Assembly (NCBI RefSeq): GCF_004210375.1
Contig: NC_134827.1
Coordinates: forward strand, 98,984,672-99,048,671
Direction: 5' to 3'
Length of the DNA: 64,000 nt
Origin: Tachypleus tridentatus
Lineage: Eukaryota > Arthropoda > Merostomata > Xiphosura > Limulidae
The notes below the pieces were generated by a model. It saw only the letters and a list, made by a program, of their open reading frames with translations, had not been told where the DNA came from and ran no database searches. Positions 24,601 through 37,171 of this stretch are shown here, in pieces. Position numbers and translations under genes: made by a program. The stretch's first letter is position 1. The number at the start of each line of letters is the position of its first letter.

Positions 24601-27600
24601 CATGGTTATGGATGGACCCATGTTGCATACCAGCCGAAGTTTAATAATGTTTCTAATTATTATTATTTACTTGCTTTGGTGATCAACTGAACTCAAAAAC
24701 TCTTAATCCAGACAAGGGTTAATCTAGTAGCACTGTTACTAAGGCATTTTTTTTAACAAGTCTAACACTAGGAATATTGTTTTCAAAAGGTTGCAAAAGA
24801 AACAGTAGAGAGAAATGTAATTTTAATAGTAATATAGCATGTACATTTGTAAAAAAATAATGTTTTTAGTTTTCAATTTAGACTTTAATTTTAAAAGTAG
24901 ATTATAAAATTAATTTTGAAATAATTCAAAAATTTTAAAAAGTTCTGAAGTACTTCAGATAATATTAGGTTTTCTGTGAATGAATAACATGTATAAAAGA
25001 AATTATTGAAAAACCAATAGTTTACAAAAGATTGTTTATTATTAATATTGAATTTTAGGCACACAGGGAACTTCATGTTATAGTCTTTGTAATATTGAAA
25101 GCAAATGTTCTTCAGTGTGGTACAAATGTCTTTCATCTGTCATAGAAGGATCAGAAACTAGAATGTTATGAGTACACTTGAAGAATTCCAATGAGAGACT
25201 GAAAGATCTTTCTTGTCCTTCTGTTTTAAAACAAAACCATAGTAAAACAGAAATTTTTTGTGTAGTGTTTCATCTTTAACCTTTAAACAGAGGGAATGTT
25301 GTGGGTAGCAACATTGGTTGATAACAACCACCTTTTAAGGGTTAAATGCCTTTAGTTTGTTCTAAAAGTTTGTTTTATTTGATAAAAAAAAAATTCTGTG
25401 TGTAGGTTTGGGCTTAATTATGATGTGTGTGTGACTAGTTTTAAATTAAACTTTTCAGATTCTTTTGAATAGTTATTGAACAGTTAAGTTTTAGAGAATT
25501 AATTATTAAAATTGACATAACTTATTTATTTTCTCCAATTGAAATTTGAAAATAACTTATGTTACAGGCATGATGTACATTTGGCCTCTGTTTAGTCCTT
25601 GTATTGCTGTGCTGAAGAGAGAGTTGCTGTTTACAGGTCCATTTGGGATTGTATCTTGGTTAGCTGGCTTCATTTTTCTTGACCGCTGCAACTCGGAGGA
25701 TGCTCGTAACACACTTAACACCAAAGTAAAAGAAGTTAAAGAAAAACGGGTGAGAATAGCATTTCTGTGTAGTCAAATGTTCAGTGATAAGGTGCAAAAA
25801 AAACCTTAACTGTTAAATGCAATCTTTGACTACACTTATCTTATTGGAATAAATAGTTCATTCATTATACCTTATAAAGAGCTACAAGCTTTATATTATG
25901 AAAGTTACAGTAATAAGGACATCCATTATTTTATTTCATGACACGGGTCATAAAGATAAGATTTTTTATCATCACTTGTTCAAGGAACATTTTAAATTAA
26001 TTATTGTTAATTGATTTTGTACATTGATTTCAAACTAAGATCTCTTTCTTCCATTTTACTGACAGTATGTTTATTATTTTGATTGACAGTGAACAGAAAC
26101 TTTGGTTCAAACTGTGTACAAAAATAAAGTCGTAGATTAAGGAGATAAACGTATATGTTGTTGACAGTATTTGTTAAAATGAAGTCATGTTTTTTTAAAA
26201 ATTATGCAGTTTTAACAGCAAGCAATTTGGTTAACGAATAGACCTTATTTCTCAGTTTTCTTATTTCATTTTTACTTTCACAAGGCTGTGATGTGCATTA
26301 CAATAATGGTCTGTAGGCATGTCATTATGCATCAAAGCACATATTGCCTTAGTGTTCTGTGTTCATTAGAAATCTAAACCACATTTTCATACTTTGAATT
26401 CAAGTACAATTTAGTCTTTAAAAACTGTTTTTCTTAGGTTTACAGGAACCAGGTTGTGCATGTAATTATTTTAATTAAACATAAATTGGAAATTATATAA
26501 ATTCTGTATTAATATTTTTGCCATATTTGAAGTTCAAAATGTCACATAAGAGAGACCCTTCTGGAATTAATTGCCTAATTCTATTGGTCTCAGCATTTAT
26601 ATAACAATCATTTTAGACACTTGTGTTATATTCAAAGTTTTTATGGAGTGCATCTGCCTGAAATATGTCTTGATATGCAAATATTGCCTATCACCAGGAC
26701 TGGATTACGTAATAGGCAGAGTGCCTCGGGCCTACAAAAACTATGGGTCCATGATAATTTTCTATAAATGTTAATCTTTGGTTTAACTTATAACGGCTGG
26801 TAGAGCCTACGAACAGAAGGTGCCTAGGCCATACAGATGTCTTAATCCAGCACTGTCTGTCACTACTACACTTTACTAATGTTTACTCCCTTAAGCTTTA
26901 AATCTGTTACAGTCAGTTCTGTCTGAATCTCCTCTAAAATAATATAAATTTATAGTTAGTGAAGTAGTTTAAATACAATTTGAATTTTTTTAATGCATGG
27001 TATACTTTGTAATAACAATCATATGATGTTAACTTCACAAATGTTTGACAATAGTGCACTACACACATGGAAAACTCAGTAAAGTGTGAATGACATGCTC
27101 AGTATGTCCTCTATGTTGACATGTGATGAATCATTACATGCAACACTGAATTCTTTAGTGGAAAGTTCTGTATGACTTCTAAGTTTCTTTAAGCTCCTGT
27201 ATGATATGTTCAGTACTTTACTCTAAAGAAAAATGGATACCCCACCTTCGTCGATGTTGTTTGATAAGACATTGCATCCATTCAAAGTATTTGATACTTA
27301 CCTGTCACCCTCGGATCTGACGTGTGTGCAGTGCAATGTTGCCGAGTTTCACACTGTTCATGTATGATACTTCAGAACTGTTACAAAAACAATATACATC
27401 AGTATATGAATAATTAATATTATGAGTACCTCAGCATTCTGATTTATACATTTTCCTGTGTACATAATCCAACATATGTCTGATGTGTAGGTGAAAATGT
27501 GGATTTTCCCAGAAGGAACCAGGAATGACAACTCGACCTTGCTACCTTTCAAAAAAGGGGCTTTTCATATTGCTGTTCAAGCACAGGTATGACAGGTTAC

Positions 27601-29637
27601 AAGAGTAATATCACACCCTGTTATTTAAGGATTCTCATTTTATTTAGTTATTAAACTTTCATCCTATGTTAATGTTCACCATGAAAATTATGAAACTGAA
27701 TTGTTTTGTGTTCAAGAGACTGTACAATCTGCCTTCACAATCCAAAAGCTTGAATTATGAAGTATCATTGAGTTTTGTTTTTCTTCTCAGGTTCCAATTA
27801 TTCCAGTTGTCTTTTCATCGTACTCGAGTTTCTACAAAGTTTGTGAGAAAAGGTTTGACACAGGTAACTCACATGCAGTCAGTAAGATACTAGTGTTAAA
27901 GTACTCTTTCACAAGTTATTTTTGGTTTGTGTCTCCTTGTATAATTAGTTATTAAGTGATTTAAGGTAGTGAAAATCTTGTATAATAGAAACAGTCATCC
28001 AAATATTATAGTCAGTTTGTGACTTTTAGTGCATGTTGTCGTGATTAGAAATTTTCCAGCTTTAAAATTGTCAATTATTATGGTATATAATGCTTTATCC
28101 AAGTGAATCTTCAGATTTTGTGTGACATATACCCATATGAATGTTATAATTATTATGGTATATAATGCTTTATCCAAGTGAATCTTTAGATTTTGTGTGA
28201 CATATACCCATATGAATGTTATAATTATTATGGTATATAATGCTTTATCCAAGTGAATCTTTAAATTTTGTGTGACATATACCCATATGAATGTTATAAT
28301 TATTATGGTATATAATGCTTTATCCAAGTGAATCTTTAGATTTTGTGTGACATATACCCATATGAGTGTTATAATTATTATGATATATAATGCTTTATCC
28401 AAGTGAATCTTTAGATTTTGTGTGACATATACCCATATGAACGTTATTTCCGTTTACAGATTTATAATTTTATTTCAATCATCTAGTCATAATTTCACCT
28501 CTAAAAATTGTACTGAACGATAGCACTGTCTGCAAGTAAAATCTTGAAATGTATAGCGTAATATTAGCATAATTGGTATGAGTTGTGTTATTTAGCTTCA
28601 GCTGTTTAATGATGTGCTTATAAAACCTTGTTATACTCAGATGTTGTCTGATCATATTCTGTAGCAATAAATGCATACTTATTACAATTTAAACTATACA
28701 AGTGAAAGCTGTTTCACTATCATACTTTCAGACACAGATATATTTTCCATTAAATTTTATCCATTTCTCACTACATTATCTACAACTATATATTGAACTG
28801 CAAAACTCGTAATTATGTTCTAACTCAACTACTAAGTTACTGTAGTTAAAAATAATTAAATGGTTGTAAGGAAATAATAGTTTCTGTATAACAAAAACTG
28901 CTTGTGTGAAACTTGACAAATATCAAAATATTACCTTCACAGTAACTAAAGATTCTGTATTTAATAAAATATTACAAAAAGACACTTTTATTAACTTAGA
29001 ATTTGTTCAAGTGTTTAATGTGAGACTTAAGATTTTTATTGCTGTCTAACTATTCCATTTTTCTCATCATAGCTTTAAGTGAAAACCAACTTGTGCTGTG
29101 AAAACTTTTAAAAGTCTAACCAATAATCAGTGTTTGCTTTCTTGAAGTATTTATTTGAAGAAATGAAAAAACATAGATAAAGAGATACTATCTTAACCTA
29201 ATTGACTGGAATAACAAATGTGTTTCTTTGAACTGAAAATTTGCCCTGCAGATAGAAAAACTTGTTTTTTAGCTGAATTTGATGTTATAGTTTTTTTAAA
29301 AATATGTTAATTTCAGTTTTTAAAAAATATATTTATTTGATTATAAAATTTGCTTGTTTTTTTTATTGTGTTTTACCTTGAGTTTATATTTTTTTTACTC
29401 ATTTAAAAATGCTTTTACCATATCACAGAATAATAATTATAATGTATTGTTTGTTTTTCTTCAACTGTAGGTACAGTTGTGATTAACATTTTGCCTCCTG
29501 TCTACACTGACGGCTTGACAACCCAAGACATTCCAGAACTGATGATGAATGTACGATCATCTATGTTAAATGTTTTGACTCTCGGCACGAACTGTAACCC
29601 TACCAAAGAACGTGGTAGACACATTGCAGAAAGTTAG
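15487..29637 (+). CDS. AGPAT: 1-acyl-sn-glycerol-3-phosphate acyltransferase (AGPAT1/2 type), complete, six coding exons
   Basis: The enzyme transfers a fatty acyl group from acyl-CoA to lysophosphatidate to make phosphatidic acid, the precursor of glycerophospholipids and triglycerides, in the ER membrane. Coding exons 15487-15662, 24030-24166, 25568-25749, 27491-27586, 27791-27863 and 29471-29637 join with GT..AG introns and continuous phase into 276 residues; human AGPAT1 and AGPAT2 have 283 and 278. Hydrophobic stretches at about residues 1-20 and 30-50 would anchor it. The acyltransferase motifs are present: NHQSSLD at 96-102 (His97, Asp102), a GFIFLDR block at 138-144, FPEGTRN at 171-177 and VPIIPVV at 198-204. 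The start is supported by an in-frame stop 13 bases upstream. The [16 protein letters not shown] and LLPFKKGAF blocks resemble AGPAT2, but the alpha/beta split may postdate arthropods. It is convergent with PIN1, 15 kb away. All motifs look intact, so I expect a working gene. Confidence 0.95.
16381..16616 (+). mobile_element. SINE type A in AGPAT intron 1
   Basis: GGCCCAGCATGGCCAAATG head, box B-like GGTTCAAATACTC, body, then CATGTGGCTTTGCATG and the tail AAACAAACAAACAAAAAAAG. Internal gaps and many C-to-T/G-to-A type changes suggest an old copy. Confidence 0.88.
17930..20790. repeat. Pyrimidine-rich block of unknown origin in AGPAT intron 1
   Basis: For almost 3 kb the plus strand is strongly enriched in C and T and is more GC-rich than the surrounding intron. 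Several overlapping open stretches exist on both strands (for example 18104-18484 plus, 19351-19701 minus). None shows a domain I recognise, and most plus-strand peptides are hydrophobic simply because of the base composition. The boundary contrast suggests an inserted and decayed element whose sense strand is purine-rich, but I found no terminal repeats and cannot name a family. Confidence 0.4.
21836..21884 (+). mobile_element. SINE type B tail fragment
   Basis: AGCACAGATAGC, TATAGCTTTGTGTGTAAT and AATAAACAAA match the 3' end of type B; the tRNA head is absent. Confidence 0.65.
22300..22560 (-). mobile_element. LINE endonuclease (APE-type) remnant
   Basis: The minus-strand peptide contains [13 protein letters not shown], then [12 protein letters not shown] and VVLFIQDEL. 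These match in order the ITETWL...GY..FR.DR...GGGV.LYV.. region of apurinic-like endonucleases of Jockey/CR1/L2-type LINEs. About 79 codons remain open. The GGG of the usual GGGV motif is replaced (KSRVVLF), and no reverse transcriptase follows, so it is a small dead fragment. Confidence 0.55.
24030..24166 (+). CDS. AGPAT: AGPAT coding exon 2
   Basis: It encodes residues 59-104 and part of 105, with the catalytic NHQSSLD motif. The acceptor is TTTTTGCAG and the donor GTACAT; the exon ends in phase 1. Confidence 0.93.
24167..25567. other. AGPAT intron 2
   Basis: AT-rich with no supported repeat or RNA. Confidence 0.6.
25568..25749 (+). CDS. AGPAT: AGPAT coding exon 3
   Basis: It encodes residues 105-165 with [18 protein letters not shown] and the GFIFLDR motif. 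The acceptor is TATGTTACAG and the donor GTGAGA; it ends in phase 0. Confidence 0.95.
26695..26855. mobile_element. hAT-like MITE in AGPAT intron 3
   Basis: A 161-bp element begins CAGGACTGGATTA and ends TAATCCAGCACTG, an imperfect 13-bp terminal inverted repeat. The 8 bp on either side (CCTATCAC and TCTGTCAC) agree at six positions, consistent with the 8-bp duplications of hAT elements. Inside, GTGCCTCGGGCC and GGTGCCTAGGCC are roughly complementary. There is no coding capacity. Confidence 0.7.
27491..27586 (+). CDS. AGPAT: AGPAT coding exon 4
   Basis: It encodes residues 166-197, including FPEGTRN (acyl-acceptor phosphate binding) and [15 protein letters not shown]. The acceptor is GATGTGTAG and the donor GTATGA; both ends are phase 0. 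Confidence 0.96.
27791..27863 (+). CDS. AGPAT: AGPAT coding exon 5
   Basis: It encodes residues 198-221 with motif IV VPIIPVV and [12 protein letters not shown]. The acceptor is CTTCTCAG and the donor GTAACT; it ends in phase 1. The intron before it is only 204 bp. Confidence 0.94.
28069..28445. repeat. 75-bp tandem repeat, about five units, in AGPAT intron 5
   Basis: The word TGGTATATAATGCTTTATCC recurs at 28081, 28156, 28231 and 28306, with TGATATATAATGC at 28381, always 75 bp apart. Units are 97-100% alike, so the expansion is recent. Because 75 is a multiple of three, the minus strand keeps a repeating open frame. That is a by-product of the period and not evidence of a gene. Confidence 0.96.
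29471..29637 (+). CDS. AGPAT: AGPAT coding exon 6 with stop codon
   Basis: It encodes residues 222-276, [20 protein letters not shown] through HIAES, then TAG. The acceptor is TTCAACTGTAG. The ILPPV.T.GLT..D.P.L block is the conserved C-terminal part of the family. Confidence 0.94.
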
Positions 29638-32600
29638 TTGTTAAGATTGGAAGAAGGCCAGTATATGCTTTAATATCAAAACACTTGTATCTCTGTTGTG
29701 ACAAGAAGTGTGGTTAATTTAGTCCAGGTTATTCTAGTCAAGTTTAATTAGTGAGTTCTAAAATTACTTGTAATATTTACATATTCAAAAAGAAAGTTCC
29801 ACAGTTTCCTGCCAGTGTGTGTGTAGTAGTTAAAATCTGTGTTATTTAACAATAGATTTGCTCTAGCAGTTTGTTTTATATCCTTGTTAAATTTTGATTG
29901 TTAGTTTTATTATATATTTTTTATCCAGCTGTCTAAATAAGTCTGAAAAGATTGTATAAAGTATTTTAAATTTGAATAAGTCAAGTAATGGGAAATATAG
30001 CTTTGTTTAATTTAAATAAATCAACAACAACTTTATAAGAGTAAACATTTCATTAGAAATGACACATTTTTCAGAGATCTAACAAGCTAGTCAGTTCTTT
30101 TATTTTTGCAGTTATGCATACGTTCTCTTGTCACCCTATTGCAAACTTCTCAATCCATTTGAACTGTTTTATTAAAGGTTTATATGTAAACAACTGTGAT
30201 TTTGCTTTGTTAAGTTTTATATATTTTCTCATATTTTAATGTTAGCTTTTATAGACCCATCCAACTTTTTTGTTTAATTGGGCATGAACTAATTTTAGTT
30301 GTATTACTTTAGTCACAAAATATGATTGTTTTTAACAGCAGAAGTAACATGTTTTCATTAAATTTGTAGTTACATAACATTTTTTGATGCAACTTTTAGT
30401 CACTTTTATCTTTTAGGTTTGTAAACAATAATAGTTGTAATATAATTATATGATGTGAGTTGTTAAGTTTAAGAACATATTTATTTGCAAGGTTTATTTT
30501 GCATTTTATTTTAGTTTGAAATAAGTGATAAGTCATTATTATTAATGTACGAGTTTTGTTTTTTATATGTACAAGGTTTACTTGAACATAGGTTTTATAC
30601 AGCTATTTTAACAAGAAAAGAAACATCTCTTATATAAAAGCTACTCAGAGAAAGAGTGAGCCACTGTAAAAAATAAAACTGAATATAATTCTTTAAGAGA
30701 AATTGATAAAATTGAACTGGTGTGTAATATGTTTAAAAAAACAAGCTTGCACATGAAACATACTTTTGGATGTGTTTAAAGGTCACCATTTTGTGTTTTT
30801 ATATATTTTCTTAACCCTTTTCCTACCCCTTAATTACTGATGTTAATTAGTGAACATTATTGATCTAATTACTATGATCCTTCTCTTTAAAAACAGTGTC
30901 AAAGGTAAACACTAAAAAGATCTTTGCCAAAATACATTTCAACCAATGTTAGCACAAACTGTGAGTGTACTTGTTTTCCTTCTTCTTCCAAAGTGAGTAT
31001 TTTGAGGTTTTATTCGTTAAAAACGTACTCAAAATTTTATTCATATAGAAACAGGTTTTTTCTAAGATGTAATAATTGTATATATAGTAGCTCTTATAAT
31101 ATTGAGTATGGATGTAACAAGAAATTTTATAGAATTTAAAAACACGTAGCACCACCTGCATTCCTGTTCCATGAAATATATCTCATTTAGGTTGATTCAC
31201 CTTTACGATAACTTTTTGTCGTTAACTTTATTATTTTAGCAGTAAGTGAGAAATTCTAGAATTTTTAATACTTCATTAGACCTAAAATAATTACTACTGT
31301 TTGTTCTGTTTTATTATTATTAAGTATCTCTATCTAATTACAGCAGCATTACAGCCTGCTATATTAATAGCTTTTGTTCTTAATGTAGACAAGAAAGCTT
31401 ATAAAAATTTAAATGAAAGGAATCAAACACACTATGGACAGCATCATATCTGCTATGTTACTTTACATTTGTGAAGCTAGGGAAACACAGAGATTCAAAA
31501 AATAAATTACTGACAAAAATAAGGCACTCCTTAACCCTACTGCTTTGGAAAGGTAGAATTTTTTTCAAGGTAAAACTGAGAATGGCAAAGTTAAGTAATG
31601 TTTGACAATAGATGGAGTACCATCTCAAAAAATGTTGGAGGTACAACAAATTTCCATTGTATAATACAATGAGGACGTTAGATGTAAAGAGGTTAGAACA
31701 GTTTTGTTTCAAAAACATGCAAGTTAAATGTAAACTACACTAAGTGTGGATAAAGTAAAAAGATATGAAAATCAGTTAGCAGGAAAATGTTTAATGTGAG
31801 GAACTAAAAAGATTAAAGAAAATATGGAAAATTATTATAGATAAGTAATAAGTATTAAGAAACATTATGAGAATAAAACTTAAATCCACATGAGAAATTA
31901 GAAAAAACAATTCATCAGACAGAGAACTGGCTGAATACACTGATTCCAGGATCTAGGTTTATTCCATAAGGCTGAATATTATTTATAATAGTAACTAAAA
32001 AGACTCCTCTCATTTCTCTATCAGCTTTTGTTGTAAAATTAGTTTCATTCCATTGAGAATTGCATCATTAACAGAATGACTAGGTTGGTTGAAGAGTTCA
32101 GTATAAAGCTTTTTTTCTTCTAGTATTTATAAAACATATGGTTGGTGTAAGTATAAGACATCTGCCATTACTCTAAATAAAAGTCCAGAGGCACAGTTTT
32201 ATAAGTGAATTGTTGTTATTTTTAACTTTTTTAACAACTGGACTTTAATTTGAAGGTTTATGGTTGTTGAGATGCTCTCTCCAATAGTAACTTAAGTTGA
32301 CCCTATGTATAAGTGTTGTAGTTTTAACACTGCACGAGATGTGTTGTGGAAGACATTACTTTTAAAACAGTGCCCGACTTAACTCCTCTTTTCATACACA
32401 GGTTTAAATATGGTTTCATTTAACTTTTTGGTTAATAGCATGTTTAACCAAAAACATTTGCATTTTTGGTAAATGCATTGACACCATGCCACCAACTGTG
32501 TTACAATAACATATTTATAATTGAATCATTTTTCTCAAAGTTTTGTAACCATATAATTTATTTATCTCATGTACTAGTTACAATTAATTAAGAATTTTTT

Positions 32601-35600
32601 TATTTTGAATGTATTGATCTCATCTGTAATATTAACATATTTCTAATATTATATCTATAGAGTTAGTTTCTGTAGCATACACTAATTTTGTAAGCATGTT
32701 TTTATTATAAATCACTATATTCTAAGGTTTAGTATTTTTTGTAATAGGAAAGGAGTTTAATTGTGGTGAAGACTTGGTAAAGTTGTTTATTACACATTTG
32801 TAACTTAAGTTATGGTCCATTAAGTTATCTGTAGCTTTTCAAGAGCATGAAATACACACTTGTGGTTGTATTGATTACCCTGGAGTGCAAGTTAGCAGAG
32901 TTTAAAAGTAACTTCTGAAAATTTCTTTATAAAATTAACATCCTAGACTTACTTAACAATAGAAGTCATCCTATATGCTTAATCTCAAAGAAATACACTT
33001 TATTTGTTCAAAAAATCCAGGATCAACTTATACATGGAAAAATACAATCATTTTTAAGTGTTTATCGTATTTCTTGGACAAAAGTTTGGCATTTTTTACG
33101 AACTTGCAAGATTGGCAGAGAGCTTTATTACACTAATTAAAAACCATTATGTGGTGGGTTGCATAAACAAGGCTATCCTAAAGATATCTTCTCCTCCAGA
33201 AGGAGACAGTGAGAGTATCAGGAAAAATAAATCTTAGGTGATCAGTTAGCCATAGTAGATGGAAATGCTCTATCAGAATACATGAAATATTTCTGAGTTT
33301 AACGTGGTTGGTAAGACCAAAAGTCCTGTTTGAATCTTCAGCATTACACTGTTCAAGGATGATTTTTCATTGAGCTTTGTTGATTTCTTTCAATCAGTCG
33401 ATTTCAGTATCATTGTAACTTCTTTGTAATATTATATAGATTTTCTTTACATTGTTTCATCAGTAGAGATTTTTATGATCCAAGTTACTTGAATGCAGGT
33501 AATATTTACTATGTTTCATGAAGATGAGATTGAAGTTTCTGTGGTAAAAATAATGTTATCTGTCAGTAGCTTTTCTGCAGAAGTTAGTGTGTGAGGGCTA
33601 CAGCTTAAAGAGATAGTTATGCCAAGAAAGTTAAGTTGTATAGGAGAGTAATCCAGAATAAATTTGTTTATTTTGTGCAATGTTGTTAGCTTAAAACAAA
33701 ATTGATTGAGACTGGCTGTCCACTTGAAAATTAACACCTGTGTAGTGTTTCTAAATATGAAGCATCATAGAGCTTTGTTGTAAGAACTGGCTTTCAACAT
33801 GGCCACAAAATATGTTGGCATGCTCAACACCCATCATAGTACCATTAATCTGAAAGTAATAGTACTTTACATATAGATAAAAATAAGCGAGGACTATAAG
33901 CAGTACTATTTAAAATTTATTTATTATGTATGTAATTTTTAAGTTGTAAAAAAACATGCACATAGCACAATCTTTTCATAAAAAGTCAAATCCAACCCTT
34001 TATAGGGTTAATCAGTCACATGATTTATAACCAAAAATTTTAAACTTGTTGACCTGATGTAATAGATGTACAGGTTACGTGTATAAATGTGAATTTTCAC
34101 CAAGTTTTTCAGAAATATCTGTACTATTCATCTGTCTTCTGACAATGCAAGTTAGTTATTTGTAAATTAGGTACTTGTATTTTGTATTATCATGAGTGCA
34201 AGACAATGACAGTTCATACTGGAATGCAGAAAATTCGTTTTATAACACAAGTTAGTAATAGCCATTTAGTTGCTTTCAGAACAGCTGTGAAAATAAAGCT
34301 TCTCTGAAAATTAGGCTAAGAAACACACAAAGACTATAGTCGTAACTATGGTAAACCTTGTAATATCCTCCCTCTGGACATAACTATTTTTTAGTTTCTT
34401 GTGCTACAAATATTATCTTCACTCCCACAAGGACTAAGATGTTTTTAAATACACTTGATGAATGTTCCATCACATGTGCACAAAACTGTATGTGAAAAGT
34501 TGTAAGCACTAACACCTTATAGGTATGGCTGAGAAATGAACTGTGTTGTAAGTAACTGTTCCTTAACTAGAACACTATGATAATATTTAATTCAGGCAAT
34601 AATTTTAATAGGTGCTTATCAGTTGTATCCTGACCTTTGCTTAGTTTCCATTTATATATAACTTCTTGCTTTACGTATGATTATAAAATGAGTACTGAGA
34701 ACATTTAATTTATACAAGTTTAGTTAAGAACATTGTTAGCAAATTATAAATTGGGATGGTGTCATCTTCAAGATTTAAAGAACTTAGGTAACTACCAAAC
34801 TGTTATTTCAAATTTAGTTGAAATGCCTTTACTTCTCACATATATTAGTAAACCAGCCAAACTTGTCCAGTGTTTAAAATCTTCATTCGAGTTCCAAGGT
34901 ATTATACACAAAACTGGGTATCAGACCTTTAAAAATTAACATAAATTTGTGGTACATCTTTGGACAGACTTCATTTGTTCTCCATCAAATTTCAATGAAA
35001 TAGTTCCTTATAAACAGCATGGTTTTCTTTTTATTATTGTGTTTTTTGTAATACTTTCCTAAGAATTAAAAATGGGTAGCACATTACACAAATATTTTTA
35101 TTTAGAACACACTTTAGAGTTAGGCTTTTTAACTCTCAAGTTACTAATAAGGTTGTGTGTAGTGATTTCTTTCAATTTAGCTATGTCATTTGACATATAG
35201 TAAGTCATTTTATCCTTGTGAATGTGTTATCTATTTACTCTAGTACTATAGAAAAATGTCGCATTTTAAAATTGTATAGAATTTTTTCATAAATTCCAAC
35301 ATTCCTATTCTAATATATATAATTTCCTACTATTGTGACTTGGCTCTAGTACTAGAAAATGTCTCCTTATCAATTAAATAAAGAGTTGTTTTCTTTCTTA
35401 ATTTGTAGCATGTGTTATTTTGTTCTAATATCACAAGTTGCTCTGCTATTCAATATTAGATTTAGTTTAAATAGTCTCATAAAAGAAATCACATTGCTAA
35501 GCATGTTCTTTCATTAAATTTGTAATTTTCATTTTGAAAATGTGAATATCTCACCTTAATATTTAAATGTTTTGCAAGCATAAACTTCTGTAAAAATTAT

Positions 35601-35749
35601 TTAAAATAGGTTTGAAATGCAGAATTCAGTGTATACATTTAGTTTTGTTTTCATAATCTGTAGTAAGAAACTACAGACACTTTAAATTATACTAAAACTG
35701 ACATTATTTAGTGATAAATAATCAGTACAACTATTTAAGTCACAAAATT
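29638..35749. other. AGPAT 3' flank and intergenic AT-rich DNA
   Basis: No gene was recognised. Possible poly(A) signals (AATAAA) for AGPAT lie at 30015-30020 and 30672-30677. Another at 35377-35382 is followed by a T/G-rich tract, which would imply a very long 3' UTR. Which one is used cannot be read from the sequence. Confidence 0.4.
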
Positions 35750-35910
35750 TGCTTTGAAGTTTTGCACAAAGCTTCACAAGGGCTGTCTGCTCTAGGTGTT
35801 TCTAATTTAGCAGTGATACACTAGAAGGAAGATATCTAGTTGAATAGGGAGTGACCATCGCATTATAATGTTCCTACAGCTGAAAGGACAAGCTCATTCT
35901 GTAAGGGATC
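35750..35910 (-). mobile_element. SINE type A, old fragment
   Basis: GAAGTTTTGCACAAAGCTTCAC, TTTCTAATTTAGCAGTG, GCATTATAATG and CTACAGCTGAAAGGACAAGC follow the type A antisense order. The middle of the body and the head are missing. Confidence 0.75.
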
Positions 35911-37006
35911 TTACTCTGTGTTAACATGAAATCACTATGGAGGGGAACAGATCCACACAATTGCTATGGCAGTTATGAGCCTTCCTGATGTATTTAAAAC
36001 TTTAGAGGATTGACAACATTTGACTTGTGATAAATATCAAGGATCTCACTGTAAAAATAATGTAGGTCAGCTAACTTATAACACATTATTAAAAGGTATT
36101 TCCTTCCATGGTTGTGTCAAAACACCTTCTATGCATAATATTTGTGTAGTACGGTTGTTAAGCAAAAGGGCACATTAATTTAAGAAGGAAGCTTTCCTTG
36201 CTTTGGAAGATGTGAAACTCAGGCAGAAGGTGTGTAGATGTAAAAAACCTGGAAATCACACCATAAGCCAATTTGGAGCAATGCCCTCCACTGTGAGTAT
36301 GATAAAGAATTTAAAAGGCTAGTGTGGTAAAGCTGACATATCTTGTTATTGGTATCAATATAATAAGCAAGGATTTGAAACTGATGATTCATCCTAAGCT
36401 TCTAGATGGTAGAACACTTCAGAACTGATGTCAACTTTCACAAAAAGGATGGTCAATGAAACTGAAGTAATAGCAACCTCACTCACCTGTTTACTGTCAA
36501 GTCCTTAATGGAATGTTTATACCTTTAGCATTTTCAAGTATTTTGTTTTTGGAAGTACACATCATACACTAACTTTCCATTACTTGAAAATTCTATGACT
36601 TTTTCCAGAACTTTGGTAAAAATGTCCAGGACCACACAACTGGAATTAATGAAAACAGCATGGGAGCAAAAAAAAACTGTACAGTCCAGGCATTTCTATA
36701 TTCATTTAAATTCTAATTTAATTCATAAGATAGTACTACTTTCTTCTGAAGTACTACTGTTTTAACATTTTTCAAACAGACAGAATACACATATGTAAAA
36801 AGGTGGTTCATATGCCAGCATATGGATGCTAAAGCTTTTATTTTACAAATTTAAAACAGTATTCTGTATGTACTTTTATCGTAAGTTACTATTAATTAGT
36901 TAAATTTTAAATGACATTTTTTTCTTGTAACTAACATTGTGAGACGTCGAAAAACAATAACGACAACAGTGACATTCTTTGATAGATTGTTTAGGCAGAG
37001 TATTCA
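35911..37006. other. Unassigned intergenic stretch
   Basis: Only slightly less AT-rich than its surroundings; no domain, RNA or repeat was recognised. Confidence 0.4.
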
Positions 37007-37171
37007 TGATGAAACTTGGTAGAATGGACAGCAACTGTCTGTTGTGGAGACACAAGCACAATGTTTCGAAAGTCTTCTGTCTGCAGACAAAAGGCAGAAG
37101 ACTTTCAAAACGTCCTCTAAACTTGTGTCTCCACAACAGGTAGTTGCTGTCCGTTCTGGAATATTTCATCA
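37007..37171. repeat. Foldback (palindromic) element 1
   Basis: The two arms are inverted copies: left TGATGAAA, GGACAGCAACTGTCTG, TTGTGGAGACACAAG and CGAAAGTCTTCTG; right CAGAAGACTTTC, CTTGTGTCTCCACAA, TAGTTGCTGTCC and TTTCATCA. They meet at TCTGCAGA near 37080. Arms of about 80 bp with few mismatches would form a long hairpin. No flanking direct repeat was found. Confidence 0.9.

Noticed and set aside
27200-27360. Strong antisense splice donor (GTGACAG followed by GTAAGTATC on the minus strand)
   Set aside because: A single good donor without an acceptor, coding potential or other exon is not enough to call an antisense gene.
27995-28402. 135-codon minus-strand frame with repeated [19 protein letters not shown] units
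   Set aside because: It is produced entirely by the 75-bp tandem repeat, whose period is a multiple of three, and it lies inside an AGPAT intron; no domain or regulatory context.
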